Positions 23,737 to 33,261 of a DNA stretch of 64,000 bases are shown here, piece after piece. Position numbers and translations under genes: made by a program. The stretch is from Prochlorococcus sp. AG-388-D03 (GTDB lineage: Bacteria > Cyanobacteriota > Cyanobacteriia > PCC-6307 > Cyanobiaceae), in the NCBI GenBank assembly GCA_003279875.1, contig QCGN01000003.1, forward strand, positions 32,344 to 96,343, in the 5' to 3' direction. The stretch's first letter is position 1. The number at the start of each line of letters is the position of its first letter. Under the pieces are notes generated by a model. The model did no database searches. It was not told the origin of the DNA and worked only from the letters and a program-made list of their open reading frames with translations.

Positions 23737-24346
23737 TAAATTTGGGCAAAAGTAAACCACTAATTCGCTTATATTCTGCAAATGAAGCATATTTTGTAAG
23801 TGATTTGTCCTTTTTTATCATTCTTGGTAGAAAGACTCCAAAGAAAAATAAAGCAAGAATTGCAAAAGGTACGTAACTCATTGAAAGGATCGCAAAGGAT
23901 AAATAAATTAGTATTTCTCCCAGGTAATTAGTATTTCTTATATTTTGAAAAAATCCATCTCTAATAAGTTCTTTTTGGATTCTAAGGGTGAAATATTTTT
24001 GCGCATCACTTGCAAAGTGAAGAAAAACACCAATAATATTTATGGAAATAGAAGCTGCAATAATTGGACTAGAGACTGACTTTTGGGAGGAGATGAGAAT
24101 AAATGGTGCTATCCAGTAACTACCAAGGAAAATAAACCCAGTAATTGAAGTTATGAAATTTATTTTTTCTTTAAAATATGGATCTGGAAATATTTTTTCT
24201 TTTAATAACCAAAGTATTCCATAAGTTCCATGCAAAGATAAATAAACCCATGCAGCTATTGAATAATTTTTATAAAAAATCATTAATCCCGCGACAACAA
24301 ACACGGTTAAACCTTTATGAAGGTTAATTATTTGGTTAAGTTTCAT
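23723..24346 (-). CDS. Isoprenylcysteine methyltransferase/DUF1295-like membrane protein
   Basis: The 207-residue protein has about five membrane helices. Typical features are GLTVFVVAGLMIFYKNY early, a helix GIFL-type core, and the C-terminal region FFQNIRNTNYLGEILIYLSFAI with RYxGE-like NYLGE, followed by a terminal KYASFAEYKRI. These suit the ICMT/steroid-reductase-type membrane fold (DUF1295). Substrate and reaction are uncertain. It is followed by the FMN-binding gene with overlap. Confidence 0.8.
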   Translation of the reverse strand: MKLNQIINLHKGLTVFVVAGLMIFYKNYSIAAWVYLSLHGTYGILWLLKEKIFPDPYFKEKINFITSITGFIFLGSYWIAPFILISSQKSVSSPIIAASISINIIGVFLHFASDAQKYFTLRIQKELIRDGFFQNIRNTNYLGEILIYLSFAILSMSYVPFAILALFFFGVFLPRMIKKDKSLTKYASFAEYKRISGLLLPKFNEGN

Positions 24347-24411
24347 TTTTTAATTAATCTAAAAAAAGAAAGTATTATTTGTGGATCTTACTATATTTAT
24401 CAAAATTCTAA

Positions 24412-24483
24412 TGGGCGATACTGGATTCGAACCAGTGACCACTACCTTGTCGAGGTAATGCTCTACCGCTGAGCTAATCGCCC
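24412..24483 (-). tRNA. tRNA-Val (GAC)
   Basis: The 72-nt cloverleaf reads GGGCGAT acceptor, TAGCTCAGCGGTAGAGC D-arm, TTACC stem, TCGACAA loop, GGTAG stem, then T-arm CTGG-TTCGAAT-CCAG and ATCGCCC with discriminator A. The anticodon by position 34-36 is GAC (Val). Position 33 is C instead of the near-universal U. No CCA is encoded. It is transcribed opposite serA, between two minus-strand genes. Confidence 0.92.
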
Positions 24484-24537
24484 TTTTATAAAAGTCAAAT
24501 ATTTGAACTCCTTATATGAAAATAGCAGCTTAAGGTT

Positions 24538-25329
24538 TCATTTTCTAAGTAATTTAATTTTCCATCGTTCTCTTTTTGTTATTTCTAAATCTAGAATTTC
24601 AATAAAACCTTTGTTATCAAGCTGAAGTTTATCACCAACTTTCATACTAACAGTACCTTTCTTTACTGTATTACCATTCAATTTAACCATTCCGTTTTCT
24701 ATTCTTTCCAAAATTTTAGTCCTTGATATTCTGAAGCCTGCTGAAGCTATTGCATCTAATCTTTTTGAGGCCTCTACAGTATTAATAAGTTTTTTTAATC
24801 TTCCAACAGGTATTTGTAATTCTTCTAATTCCACTATTTTTATTTTTACTTTTACTTCTCTAAGGTACAAATTTTTTTCATTTAAGAAGTCCACTTTTGA
24901 ATCATCAACTATTCCTTGAGCCCCTCTATCTCCTGTAGTCCAAATATCCCCTATTTTTTCTACAATTAATCCATTATCTACTAATAATTTTCTGAAATCA
25001 TCCTGTGTAGGATTATCAAATAAAAAATTACCATTAATTTGAATCCCTTTTGCCGGGAAATGTCTTATGAGGTCATTTTTATCTGGGATATTATCTTCTC
25101 TAAAACATGCAATCTTGGATCTTTGAGCTGAGGCATATCCTCCAAAGACAAAAAATTTAAAATCATTTATATTGGTAAACTCTTTCAAAATTTCTTCACA
25201 TATAAACGTTGAATTAAACCCTGTCCAATATGTTCGCCAATGTTTTAAAGATAAATTGGAAGTATTTATTAATTCCTCAATTTCTTTTTTGTAATTTGAA
25301 TTTATTAATAATTCCTTTAAGTCAATCAT
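24538..25329 (-). CDS. Photosystem II S4 domain protein
   Basis: The 263-residue protein matches the cyanobacterial photosystem II S4 family (TIGR03069, YlmH-like). It has an N-terminal domain with FKFFVFGGYASAQRSKIACF and a GDIWTTGDRGAQG segment. A C-terminal S4 RNA-binding domain covers about residues 190-250, with KRLDAIASAGFRISRTK and NGMVKLNGN. In plants and cyanobacteria it is linked to PSII assembly or repair, probably through RNA binding. Its start abuts the stop of the upstream 188-aa gene, so the two are one operon. Confidence 0.92.
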   Translation of the reverse strand: MIDLKELLINSNYKKEIEELINTSNLSLKHWRTYWTGFNSTFICEEILKEFTNINDFKFFVFGGYASAQRSKIACFREDNIPDKNDLIRHFPAKGIQINGNFLFDNPTQDDFRKLLVDNGLIVEKIGDIWTTGDRGAQGIVDDSKVDFLNEKNLYLREVKVKIKIVELEELQIPVGRLKKLINTVEASKRLDAIASAGFRISRTKILERIENGMVKLNGNTVKKGTVSMKVGDKLQLDNKGFIEILDLEITKRERWKIKLLRK

Positions 25330-25896
25330 TTAGCCTTCTAAAAAAATTATATCTACAGGTTCTGATTGTTTTATTAAGGCCCAGGGTAATTCACTTCCTA
25401 TTTGATTTTCGAGAAGAACAAGCCATTTGCCTTGTTTGTTCAAATCAATAATTGATCTCAACTCTTTATTTCTATTAACTTTTATACTTGCTGAAGATAC
25501 AATGCTACCTAAATATCCAGAGCCCATACCCAAAATACCCCCCATGAAAGATTCACCTATATTGTTTAATCCAAGAAAGCTAAATGTAGATAAGTTTGTC
25601 ATGTTTGAAAATGCTATGCCTGCTATAAATCCAAATGGCATAAGCCAGGTTCTCATATATTTCTGCCTTATCTTTCTATCAAGTTTTGGATTTAGGATTC
25701 TTATATTATCTATTTCTTCAGATCTGATATAGCTATTTTTGGATAAATTTAGTAATTGTTGTTGATCAGAAGTTATTTTTTCTTTAGATGGCAAGATTAA
25801 TAAAGATTCTGATAAAATTATTGACTTATCCTTAAAAAACTTTAATAGATTAAGACATTTTTCTAGTTCATTAAATATCACTATACTTTTAGTCAA
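25330..25896 (-). CDS. Conserved hypothetical membrane protein, 188 aa
   Basis: The N-terminal 60 residues are soluble. Two Gly-rich hydrophobic segments follow (WLMPFGFIAGIAFSNM and ESFMGGILGMGSGYLGSIVSSA), then a soluble C-terminus (DLNKQGKWLVLLE). The Gly zipper pattern is like membrane-inserting or oligomeric proteins. It abuts the photosystem II S4 gene, suggesting an accessory role in thylakoid biogenesis. That role is inferred only from context. Confidence 0.75.
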   Translation of the reverse strand: MTKSIVIFNELEKCLNLLKFFKDKSIILSESLLILPSKEKITSDQQQLLNLSKNSYIRSEEIDNIRILNPKLDRKIRQKYMRTWLMPFGFIAGIAFSNMTNLSTFSFLGLNNIGESFMGGILGMGSGYLGSIVSSASIKVNRNKELRSIIDLNKQGKWLVLLENQIGSELPWALIKQSEPVDIIFLEG

Positions 25897-25998
25897 TTTT
25901 CATACCTCAAATGTTGGTTTCTTGATTCAAATTAATAAAATAAGATATCTCTACTATAGATTAAGTTAAAGTAAAAAAATTAAAGAACAACTCTTTAA

Positions 25999-27585
25999 AT
26001 GACAAAAGTTCTAATTACCGATTCAATTGATCAATCTGGAATTGATATTCTTTCCCAAGTAGCTCAAGTTGATCAGAAAATAGGGATCTCCAACTCTGAA
26101 TTGGCATCTATTATCAAGGATTATGATGCTCTCATGATACGTTCTGGGACTCAAGTAACAGAAGATATAATTAATTCGTCTAAGAAACTAAGAATAATTG
26201 GTAGGGCTGGTGTAGGGGTGGATAATGTAGATGTTAAAGCTGCCACACAAAAGGGAGTCCTCGTTGTTAATTCTCCTGGAGGGAACACCATAGCCGCTGC
26301 GGAGCATACAATTGCAATGATGTTGGCATTATCTAGGAATATCCCAATTGCTAATAGCAGTACTTTTTTAGGAAAATGGGAAAGAAAAAAGTTTGTTGGT
26401 AATGAGCTTTTTAAGAAAAAGCTAGGTGTTGTTGGTTTGGGAAAAATAGGCACTCATGTAGCAAAAGTTGCTAATGCTCTCGGAATGGATGTTTATGGAT
26501 ATGATCCATTTGTTTCCTCTGAAAGGGCACAACAATTACAGGTGAAATTGTCTGAATTAAAGATATTGTTTGCTGAATCTGATTACGTAACTTTACATTT
26601 ACCAAGGACTTCAGAAACAGAAAACTTAGTAGATATTAAGGTGCTAAAAAGTATGAAAAATAATGCAAAATTAATAAACTGCGCTAGAGGCGGAATAATT
26701 GATGAAAAAGCATTAGCTGAGGCGCTTAATAATTCCTTGATTGGAGGAGCTGCTATTGATGTATTTTCTGAAGAGCCATTAGACTCAAATTCACCGTTGC
26801 TTAAAGTTGAAAAAAATTTAATTCTTACTCCTCATTTAGGAGCATCAACCAGAGAGGCGCAGGAGAATGTTGCCGTAGATGTTGCAGAACAGATAAGAGA
26901 TGTTCTTTTGGGCCTCTCTGCACGAACAGCAGTAAATATACCTGGTTTAAGTCCTGATATTATGGATAGCCTTAAACCTCATTTACAATTAGCTGAAACA
27001 ATGGGCCTTTTAATTAGTCAACTTTCTGGAGGACAAATTCAGAAATTAGAGGTAAGGCTTCAGGGTGAATTCGTGCAGCACCCTTCTCAACCCTTAATCA
27101 TAGCTAGTTTAAAAGGACTACTAAGTAAAGCTCTTGGAGATCGAATAAATTATGTCAACGCTTCTATTGAAGCAGAATCCAGAGGGATTTCAGTGGTTGA
27201 AAGTAAAGATGAGGCTAGGCCTGAATTTGCTAGCGGTTCACTTCAGTTAACTACATTTGGTGATAATGGAGAGCATAGTGTCGCAGGAAGCATTTTTGCT
27301 GATGGCGAATTAAGAATAATTAGCATTGATCAATATCCAGTTAATGTTTCTCCAAGTAGATTTATGTTAATAACTAGGCATAGAGATATGCCCGGTATTA
27401 TTGGAAAGTTGGGTTCCCTCCTTGGAGACCATAATGTCAATATTGCTTCAATGCAAGTTGGAAGAAAAATTGTTAGAGGAGAGGCTGTTATGGTTTTAAG
27501 TATTGATGATCCTATTCCTACAAAGTTACTTGAATCAATTCTTGAAGTTGAGGGCATTACTAGCTCTGACCCGGTAACTTTATAA
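25999..27585 (+). CDS. serA: D-3-phosphoglycerate dehydrogenase
   Basis: The 528-residue enzyme opens serine synthesis by oxidising 3-phosphoglycerate with NAD. The NAD-binding GLGKIGTHVAKVA (about 147-159), substrate segment RSGTQVTEDII and catalytic LGASTREAQE are present. An intervening ASB domain and a C-terminal ACT domain (RHRDMPGIIGKLGSLLGDHNVNIA) mark the long type I form that serine can regulate. The start at 25999 is in the expected position. Downstream prmA follows after 16 nt in the same direction. Confidence 0.97.
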   Translation: MTKVLITDSIDQSGIDILSQVAQVDQKIGISNSELASIIKDYDALMIRSGTQVTEDIINSSKKLRIIGRAGVGVDNVDVKAATQKGVLVVNSPGGNTIAAAEHTIAMMLALSRNIPIANSSTFLGKWERKKFVGNELFKKKLGVVGLGKIGTHVAKVANALGMDVYGYDPFVSSERAQQLQVKLSELKILFAESDYVTLHLPRTSETENLVDIKVLKSMKNNAKLINCARGGIIDEKALAEALNNSLIGGAAIDVFSEEPLDSNSPLLKVEKNLILTPHLGASTREAQENVAVDVAEQIRDVLLGLSARTAVNIPGLSPDIMDSLKPHLQLAETMGLLISQLSGGQIQKLEVRLQGEFVQHPSQPLIIASLKGLLSKALGDRINYVNASIEAESRGISVVESKDEARPEFASGSLQLTTFGDNGEHSVAGSIFADGELRIISIDQYPVNVSPSRFMLITRHRDMPGIIGKLGSLLGDHNVNIASMQVGRKIVRGEAVMVLSIDDPIPTKLLESILEVEGITSSDPVTL

Positions 27586-27601
27586 ATAATTTGCATAGTT
27601 A

Positions 27602-28504
27602 ATGGAAATAAATAATTGGTATAAACTTACTTTTGAAATAGAAGATAATTTAGAAGAAATTATTATTTGGAAATTAAATGATTTAGGAATATTTAGTTAT
27701 GCATTTGAATTTCTATTAAATAAAAAAAATAAAAAAAGAGTAGTAATTTGGCTCCCAATTTTAAATTGGCCAAAAAGTTTAAGGATAAAACTTGAAAATA
27801 ATATCAGAGAGGTTCTAGATCAAAGTGATGATAATCTTTACACATTCATGTGGAGCATCATTGAGCAGGAAGATTGGATGTCAAGTTGGAAAAAATATTG
27901 GGGACCTGAATTGGTTGGCAATCAATTAGTAATTCTACCTTCCTGGCTTAAATTACCAGATAAATATAAAAATAAAAAAGTTATAAAAATTGACCCTGGA
28001 GCTGCTTTTGGTACTGGAAGTCATCCCACGACATCTCTTTGCTTAGAAAAATTAGAAAAAATTTCTTTATCAAGTAAAAAAATATTAGATATTGGTTCAG
28101 GAAGCGGAATTTTAAGTATTGCAGCTAAGTGTTTAGGTGCAATTGAAATTTGTGCTATTGATAATGATTATTTAGCAATAAACTCAACTGAGTCTAATTT
28201 TAGGCTAAATTTCAGTAATTTAGATAATTTCATAACGTATCTAGGAACATTTGATGAATTAGTTTCAAAATACTCTTTAAAGAGTTTTGATTTAATTACA
28301 TGTAATATTCTTGCAGAAGTTATAAAAGGGATAATCCCTGAAATAAGCAATTCACTAAAAATAGATGGAGAATTAATTTTAAGCGGGATTTTGAATTCAC
28401 AAAAAGATGAAATATTTAAATTATTGGATGCTAGTAATTTTCTAATAAATGATGTATCTTTTAAAGAAGATTGGGTGTGCATTACAGCACAAAAAATCCT
28501 ATAA
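27602..28504 (+). CDS. prmA: Ribosomal protein L11 methyltransferase
   Basis: The 300-residue SAM-dependent enzyme trimethylates ribosomal protein L11. The C-terminal class I fold shows [20 protein letters not shown] and [15 protein letters not shown] (SAM motif I), then [11 protein letters not shown]. An N-terminal substrate-recognition region precedes it. Length and motif order match PrmA. It lies immediately downstream of serA and ends upstream of petF. Confidence 0.95.
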   Translation: MEINNWYKLTFEIEDNLEEIIIWKLNDLGIFSYAFEFLLNKKNKKRVVIWLPILNWPKSLRIKLENNIREVLDQSDDNLYTFMWSIIEQEDWMSSWKKYWGPELVGNQLVILPSWLKLPDKYKNKKVIKIDPGAAFGTGSHPTTSLCLEKLEKISLSSKKILDIGSGSGILSIAAKCLGAIEICAIDNDYLAINSTESNFRLNFSNLDNFITYLGTFDELVSKYSLKSFDLITCNILAEVIKGIIPEISNSLKIDGELILSGILNSQKDEIFKLLDASNFLINDVSFKEDWVCITAQKIL

Positions 28505-28644
28505 GAGGATAAACATATAAGTTTTGCTAATCAAACCCTCTTTTTACATTTCATTGTTTCATTTTTTACGCCAAAAACTCACAAATGGTTGTGATCAATG
28601 TTAAAAAAGTATTAACGGTTTAAACCATCAAATTTTTTATTTAA

Positions 28645-28944
28645 ATGGCTTCTTACAAAGTTACACTTATCAGCGAAAGCGAGGGTCTCAATTCTACAAT
28701 CGAAGTTCCAGATGATCAGTACATTTTAGATGCTGCTGAAGAACAAGGTGTCGACCTTCCATATTCCTGCAGAGCAGGGGCTTGTTCCACATGCGCAGGA
28801 AAGATCACATCAGGAACTGTTGATCAATCAGATCAAAGTTTTTTAGATGATGATCAATTAGAGGCTGGTTTTGTACTTACTTGTGTTGCTTATCCATCTT
28901 CAGATGTAACAATTAATACCCATGCTGAAGAAGAGCTTTATTAA
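28645..28944 (+). CDS. petF: [2Fe-2S] ferredoxin (photosynthetic type)
   Basis: The 99-residue plant-type ferredoxin carries the cluster Cys motif [11 protein letters not shown], with the fourth Cys in VLTCVAYP. The acidic surface needed for binding FNR and photosystem I is evident. It carries electrons from photosystem I to FNR and other reductases. An intrinsic terminator follows it (28988-29019). Cyanobacteria often have several petF copies, so the exact paralogue cannot be assigned. Confidence 0.95.
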   Translation: MASYKVTLISESEGLNSTIEVPDDQYILDAAEEQGVDLPYSCRAGACSTCAGKITSGTVDQSDQSFLDDDQLEAGFVLTCVAYPSSDVTINTHAEEELY

Positions 28945-28987
28945 TTATAAAAAATAACTCCAGTTAGTTGTTTTATTAAAATTTTTC

Positions 28988-29019
28988 TGCCATTCTCATA
29001 TGAGATGGCATTTTTTTTT
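28988..29019 (+). terminator. Intrinsic terminator of petF
   Basis: TGCCATTCTCAT pairs with ATGAGATGGCA (one bulged T) and is followed by a T9 run. It ends petF transcripts. A plus-strand frame opening at 29005 begins inside this hairpin, so the next gene is better started at ATG 29029. Confidence 0.9.
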
Positions 29020-29028
29020 GCGATATTA

Positions 29029-29394
29029 ATGAATAAATTTGAATTTTTTAAAAACGGTGCAATTCAATCAAGTTACGGTGGTCAATTCAGTTATAAAGTG
29101 ATTGGCCCATGTTGCAGGCTATATGACAGAGAAGAGTTACCTTGGCCTTGTTCTAGGCTTGCTTGGCGCAGTAAAGAGCCAAGTTGGAGAAGGATAGGAG
29201 CTAGATTTGTCGCAGATATGGCCTCAAGAAAATGTCCATCGTATTCAGTTCAAATTTTAGAACCAGGATCAAAACCTGTAGAAACGGTAATAACACTATT
29301 TTCAAAGAAGTTTTCTTCAGAAATCCAAGAATGGTGGTATAGCAAAAAACCAGGTTCAAAAGAACCTGGTAATGTGTTGCCAGCAAGTATTTAA
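29029..29394 (+). CDS. Conserved hypothetical protein, 121 aa
   Basis: From ATG 29029 the product starts MNKFEFFKNGAIQSSYGGQF. It is soluble, rich in aromatic and basic residues (LPWPCSRLAWRSKEPSWRRIGARF), with Cys at CCRLYDRE and PWPC. There is no catalytic motif that I recognise. A 9-bp perfect stem lies in its last codons (29349-29370). It is probably a cyanobacterial conserved protein, with unknown role. Confidence 0.75.
   Translation: MNKFEFFKNGAIQSSYGGQFSYKVIGPCCRLYDREELPWPCSRLAWRSKEPSWRRIGARFVADMASRKCPSYSVQILEPGSKPVETVITLFSKKFSSEIQEWWYSKKPGSKEPGNVLPASI
29349..29370. repeat. Perfect 9-bp hairpin inside the 3' end of a coding region
   Basis: ACCAGGTTC (29349-29357) pairs with GAACCTGGT (29362-29370) with an AAAA loop, encoding KPGSKEPG. 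It has no T-run after it. It may shape mRNA 3' decay. Confidence 0.5.
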
Positions 29395-29403
29395 AGTATT
29401 TTT

Positions 29404-29982
29404 TTAAGCTTTTGGTTTTGGAGGCATATAACCTTTTAAACCTAAGCATTCAAGACTGTCAACTGTATCCACGCCAGTTTTTGAATTAGTACCTGTTGCT
29501 CTCTCACATAATGATTTCCTTTCAGAAAGATCAAGATTGGCGTCAGTAAAGTCTGTACCATCTATAGTTGCACCATCAAATACACTTTTCATTAGCTCTC
29601 CATTTGTAAGATTCGCATCTGACAAATCAGCATTATCAAAACGTACAGCATATGCAATAAGATCTTTCATATTTGCGCCTTTGAAACTAGAGTTTTTGGC
29701 AGTTGTTACGCTCATGTAGGCACCTTGAAGGTTGGCTTCGCCTAAATCCTGATTAGATAAATCATATTTTACATATTCATTATTTTGAAGATCTGCGCCA
29801 TGAAGATCTTCTTTCAATCCATCTACTGATGAAGGATCACTTGGATAAAGTGCATTTGCAGAGATTGGATTAAGAAGTAAACCAATAATCAATGGAAGAA
29901 AAATAAGAAGTCTTTTGAAAGACTTGTTTAGTGATGAAAAAATAGAAACCATTTCGATCGACATCAAATTAAAAAAAACCAT
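29404..29982 (-). CDS. Lumenal pentapeptide-repeat protein
   Basis: The 192-residue protein has an N-terminal signal peptide (hydrophobic LLIFLPLIIGLLL then SANALYPSD). A pentapeptide-repeat domain (A-D-L-Q-N, A-N-L-Q-G, A-N-M-K-D, A-D-L-S-D, A-N-L-T-N type units) covers about residues 80-155, with a tail containing two Cys. Such thylakoid-lumen or periplasmic quadrilateral helices act as scaffolds in cyanobacteria. Alternative Met at residues 7 or 11 would give a more typical signal peptide. It is monocistronic. Confidence 0.88.
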   Translation of the reverse strand: MVFFNLMSIEMVSIFSSLNKSFKRLLIFLPLIIGLLLNPISANALYPSDPSSVDGLKEDLHGADLQNNEYVKYDLSNQDLGEANLQGAYMSVTTAKNSSFKGANMKDLIAYAVRFDNADLSDANLTNGELMKSVFDGATIDGTDFTDANLDLSERKSLCERATGTNSKTGVDTVDSLECLGLKGYMPPKPKA

Positions 29983-30041
29983 AAGACTATTATTTCATGG
30001 GTTGGTCATTTACAACCCTACTGCTCACGAACTGTTGCAGT

Positions 30042-30980
30042 TTATTTAATTTCAGCTGTTAAAAAATCTTTAGCAAGATAAGTATTAGGGAATATTTTTT
30101 GAGCTTCTTTTAGCAAATCGCTTGGCTTGATTGGACTTCTTTGAGTATATCTTGGACTTAAATGTGTGATAATTAGTTTCTTTGCGTTAGACAATAGTGC
30201 AGTTTTTGCAGCCATTATTGTTGTCGAATGTAATTTTTCGTAAGCCATTTTTTCATCTTCTTTTGAAAATGTAGATTCATGGACCAGTAAATCGGCATTT
30301 TTGGATAAGTTAACCGCCGACTCGCTAAAAACTGTATCAGTACAATAAACAAAACTTTCACCTTTTCGAGGAGGGCCACAAAAATCTTGCCCATTAAAAG
30401 ATCTCCCATCTTTCAATTCAACTGTTTTACCTGCTTGCAATTCTGAATATATTGGCCCAGGAGGGATATTTGAATCTTCTGCTTTTTTGATATCGAATAC
30501 TCCGGGCTTATCTTTTTCGCTAACACGATAACCAAAAGCAGGTAACCTATGCTTAAGGCAGGCACAATGAACTTTTAATTTATCATTTTCAAATAAAATT
30601 TTATTTAAATAGGCGTAATCTTCAACTTCTATAAAACGTAAAGGGAATGTCAACCTGCAATAGCTGCTTTTAAGTGCAGAAATTACAAAATTTTTTAACT
30701 CTGAGGGACCATAAATTTCAATACCATTACTATTTCCTGAAAGTCCTAATGTAGCTAAAAGACCTGGTAAACCATATATATGATCACCATGCATATGAGT
30801 GATAAATATCTTCTTAATTTGTGAAGACTTAATATTACTCTTCATTAATTGATGCTGTGTTCCTTCTCCGCAGTCAAAAAGCCATACTTCAGCCGTTTGA
30901 GATAACTTGAGGGCTAAGGAAGAAACATTTCTTGTTAAGGTGGGGACCCCTGAGCTGGTTCCTAAGAAAGTGATGTTCAC
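30042..30980 (-). CDS. rnz: Ribonuclease Z
   Basis: The 312-residue beta-lactamase-fold nuclease removes the 3' trailer of tRNA precursors. It is the short tRNase Z form, with [14 protein letters not shown] at the start, the zinc motif [26 protein letters not shown] and [10 protein letters not shown] near the end. The start is GTG at 30980. As the local tRNA genes lack encoded CCA, a tRNase Z role fits. Confidence 0.96.
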   Translation of the reverse strand: MNITFLGTSSGVPTLTRNVSSLALKLSQTAEVWLFDCGEGTQHQLMKSNIKSSQIKKIFITHMHGDHIYGLPGLLATLGLSGNSNGIEIYGPSELKNFVISALKSSYCRLTFPLRFIEVEDYAYLNKILFENDKLKVHCACLKHRLPAFGYRVSEKDKPGVFDIKKAEDSNIPPGPIYSELQAGKTVELKDGRSFNGQDFCGPPRKGESFVYCTDTVFSESAVNLSKNADLLVHESTFSKEDEKMAYEKLHSTTIMAAKTALLSNAKKLIITHLSPRYTQRSPIKPSDLLKEAQKIFPNTYLAKDFLTAEIK

Positions 30981-31068
30981 TTATTATTATATTTTTATTT
31001 TTATATCTAGATTAAATCTAGACTTTTAGTCAAACTAAGGCAAACACAAAATTTGTTTTTCAAACATA

Positions 31069-32262
31069 GTGGTTTTTAAAATTATAAAAATTTCTCATAA
31101 AATATGCTTTATCGGCATTATAGTTTTTTTTGTTTTTTACAATTATTCCGCATCCGCTTCTAAAGAGCCCTTGATAAGGGTTCTAATATCAAAAAACAAA
31201 AATTTAAGGATAAGATCAGATAAGTCAATCCCCTTGATTATCAAAGGAAAAAAATTCTCAAATAAAAAAATTAAAGGTTTAACTTTAAAAAATGAGGCTA
31301 ATAGAACAACAATATTTTTTGATAAGAATAAACAAAAAATCTATGATTTGAAAAATAAAGCAAAAATCGTAGTTAAATCCTCTGATGGAAGAGGTATTTG
31401 GGTTGGTCAGAAAAGATATTCAGGGATATTAAATCTATTTGTTCTTGATTCTAAGATCTTAGTCATTAATATTCTTGGGATTGAAAAATATCTGAGCAGT
31501 GTCGTTGGCTCAGAAATGCCAGCTAAATGGCCTTTGGAGGCATTAAAAGCTCAGGCTATTGCATCAAGGACTTATGCTTTGAAACAGAAAGGAAATCTGC
31601 TTTATGATATTGACTCTACTCAAAACAAACAAGTTTATAATGGTTTGGAATCAAGAACCTATAAAACTTCAAGGGCAGTAAGAAGTACAAGATCATTAGT
31701 TTTGACATATAAAAATAAATTGATTAATGCATTATTTCACAGTAGTTCAGGAGGCATGACAGAAAATAGTCAAGATGTCTGGAAGAATGAATATCCTTAT
31801 TTATCTAGTGTTAAAGATTTTGATAAAGACAATCCAAAACTAAAATGGAAGAGACAATTCTCAAGTGGGGAATTACAAAAATTATTCCCCAAAATAGGAG
31901 GAATAAAAAATATAGAAATTTTGAATATAACTAATACTGGGAGAGTAAAAAATGTCAAAATTATAGGAAAATATGGCTCTGATCAAATATCAGGAGTTGA
32001 TATTAGAAAAAGAATGAATCTGAAAAGTACTTTGATGAGGTTTAAATTCATTGAAGAAAAAAAATATATTTCAGATAATGAGAAGCCCTCTTTTAAAGTT
32101 GAAAAAAATTTAATAGTGTTAGGTCAAGGATCTGGTCATGGTGTAGGTCTGAGTCAATGGGGTGCAAGATATATGGCTTCTAAAGGTCAAAAAGCAGAAA
32201 GAATATTAAAACATTTTTATAAGGGTGTAAGAATTAAACCATTTAGCAAAAATTACTTGTAA
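31069..32262 (+). CDS. SpoIID/LytB domain protein
   Basis: The 397-residue protein has an N-terminal membrane/signal helix (IGIIVFFVFYNYSASAS). A central SpoIID domain reads YLSSVVGSEMPAKWPLEALKAQAIASRTYAL, with LFHSSSGGMTENSQDVW and the terminal GQGSGHGVGLSQWGARYMA. SpoIID homologues are lytic transglycosylases acting on peptidoglycan, often on denuded glycan; in cyanobacteria some are tied to cell separation. The start is GTG at 31069. It lies divergent from rnz. Confidence 0.9.
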   Translation: MVFKIIKISHKICFIGIIVFFVFYNYSASASKEPLIRVLISKNKNLRIRSDKSIPLIIKGKKFSNKKIKGLTLKNEANRTTIFFDKNKQKIYDLKNKAKIVVKSSDGRGIWVGQKRYSGILNLFVLDSKILVINILGIEKYLSSVVGSEMPAKWPLEALKAQAIASRTYALKQKGNLLYDIDSTQNKQVYNGLESRTYKTSRAVRSTRSLVLTYKNKLINALFHSSSGGMTENSQDVWKNEYPYLSSVKDFDKDNPKLKWKRQFSSGELQKLFPKIGGIKNIEILNITNTGRVKNVKIIGKYGSDQISGVDIRKRMNLKSTLMRFKFIEEKKYISDNEKPSFKVEKNLIVLGQGSGHGVGLSQWGARYMASKGQKAERILKHFYKGVRIKPFSKNYL

Positions 32263-32266
32263 AAAA

Positions 32267-33184
32267 TTATTTTGCATTAAGAACTAATTTGGGATGTAAG
32301 GTAGTTTTTTCTTCATTTATAAAGCCCAATCCCAAAAGGATTTTGTTTTTGTCAATAATTTTTATTGGCTTTTTATAATTAAACGAGGAGATTTTAACAA
32401 AATTATTAAGATCAAATTTAATTAATCTTCCTGTTTGCCAAAAGTTAATTTCTTCTTGATTAGTTAAAACTAGTGTTGAAATATGATCAAGAGCAGAAAT
32501 TGTAGGAGTAATAAATGTTGCGTTTTTGTCTTTTAGATCACTTAGATCAGATATTTTTACAGAATTTTTTTCATGAAATCCACAAGCCGAAATCCTTTTT
32601 AGGCTTAATAGACAACCCTCTGAATCTAGGATTTGCCCCAAATCTCTAGCTATGGATCTTATATAAGTCCCTGAGGAACATGAAACTTTTATTTCTAATA
32701 TTCCATTCTCTTGATCCCATTTTTTAAGAACTAATTTCTCTATCTCTACTTCTCTTGGTTGTAATTCAAATTCCTCATTCTTCAGCACTTTTTTGTACGC
32801 TCTTTCTCCATTAACGTGGATATTTGATACTTTTGGAGGGATTTGTTGAATTATCCCTCTGAATTTATTTAAATAATTATCTAATTGATTATTACTCAAA
32901 ATAGGCCATTCTTTTTTATTTAGAATTTCTCCCTGCATATCATCAGTTTTTGTTCTTATTCCTAATTGGATTTGGCCAATATAGGTTTTGCCTTGAGGTA
33001 AATATTGAATAAATCTTGTTGCACTTCCTATGGCTATTGGTAAAGTGCCTGTTACATCGGGATCCAAAGTACCTGTATGGCCAACTTTTTTGGTGCCTAA
33101 TAATCTCCTTATTTGTTTAACGCAATCATGAGAGGTAAATCCTTTCTCTTTATTTATTGCTATAAATCCATCTTTAATTTCCAT
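32267..33184 (-). CDS. truB: tRNA pseudouridine-55 synthase
   Basis: The 305-residue enzyme makes pseudouridine 55 in tRNA T-loops. It shows [39 protein letters not shown] with the catalytic Asp, then the [18 protein letters not shown] and [14 protein letters not shown] motifs. The C-terminus is longer than the core and includes a degenerate PUA-like part. It converges with the SpoIID-domain gene (4-nt gap) and is divergent from the methyltransferase gene. Confidence 0.95.
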   Translation of the reverse strand: MEIKDGFIAINKEKGFTSHDCVKQIRRLLGTKKVGHTGTLDPDVTGTLPIAIGSATRFIQYLPQGKTYIGQIQLGIRTKTDDMQGEILNKKEWPILSNNQLDNYLNKFRGIIQQIPPKVSNIHVNGERAYKKVLKNEEFELQPREVEIEKLVLKKWDQENGILEIKVSCSSGTYIRSIARDLGQILDSEGCLLSLKRISACGFHEKNSVKISDLSDLKDKNATFITPTISALDHISTLVLTNQEEINFWQTGRLIKFDLNNFVKISSFNYKKPIKIIDKNKILLGLGFINEEKTTLHPKLVLNAK

Positions 33185-33261
33185 TTTATTATTAAGATTC
33201 CTATGAGAATTATTTCTTACTATTTTATTATTTTTAGATAAGGAATTATTAAAGTAAGAAA

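Noticed and set aside
25427..25732. Plus-strand frame within the 188-aa membrane gene
   Set aside because: It is an antisense shadow, with no signal of selection or known family.
29005..29028. Upstream ATG of the 121-aa hypothetical protein
   Set aside because: It falls inside the petF terminator. The extra residues are poly-Phe/Ala encoded by the T-run.
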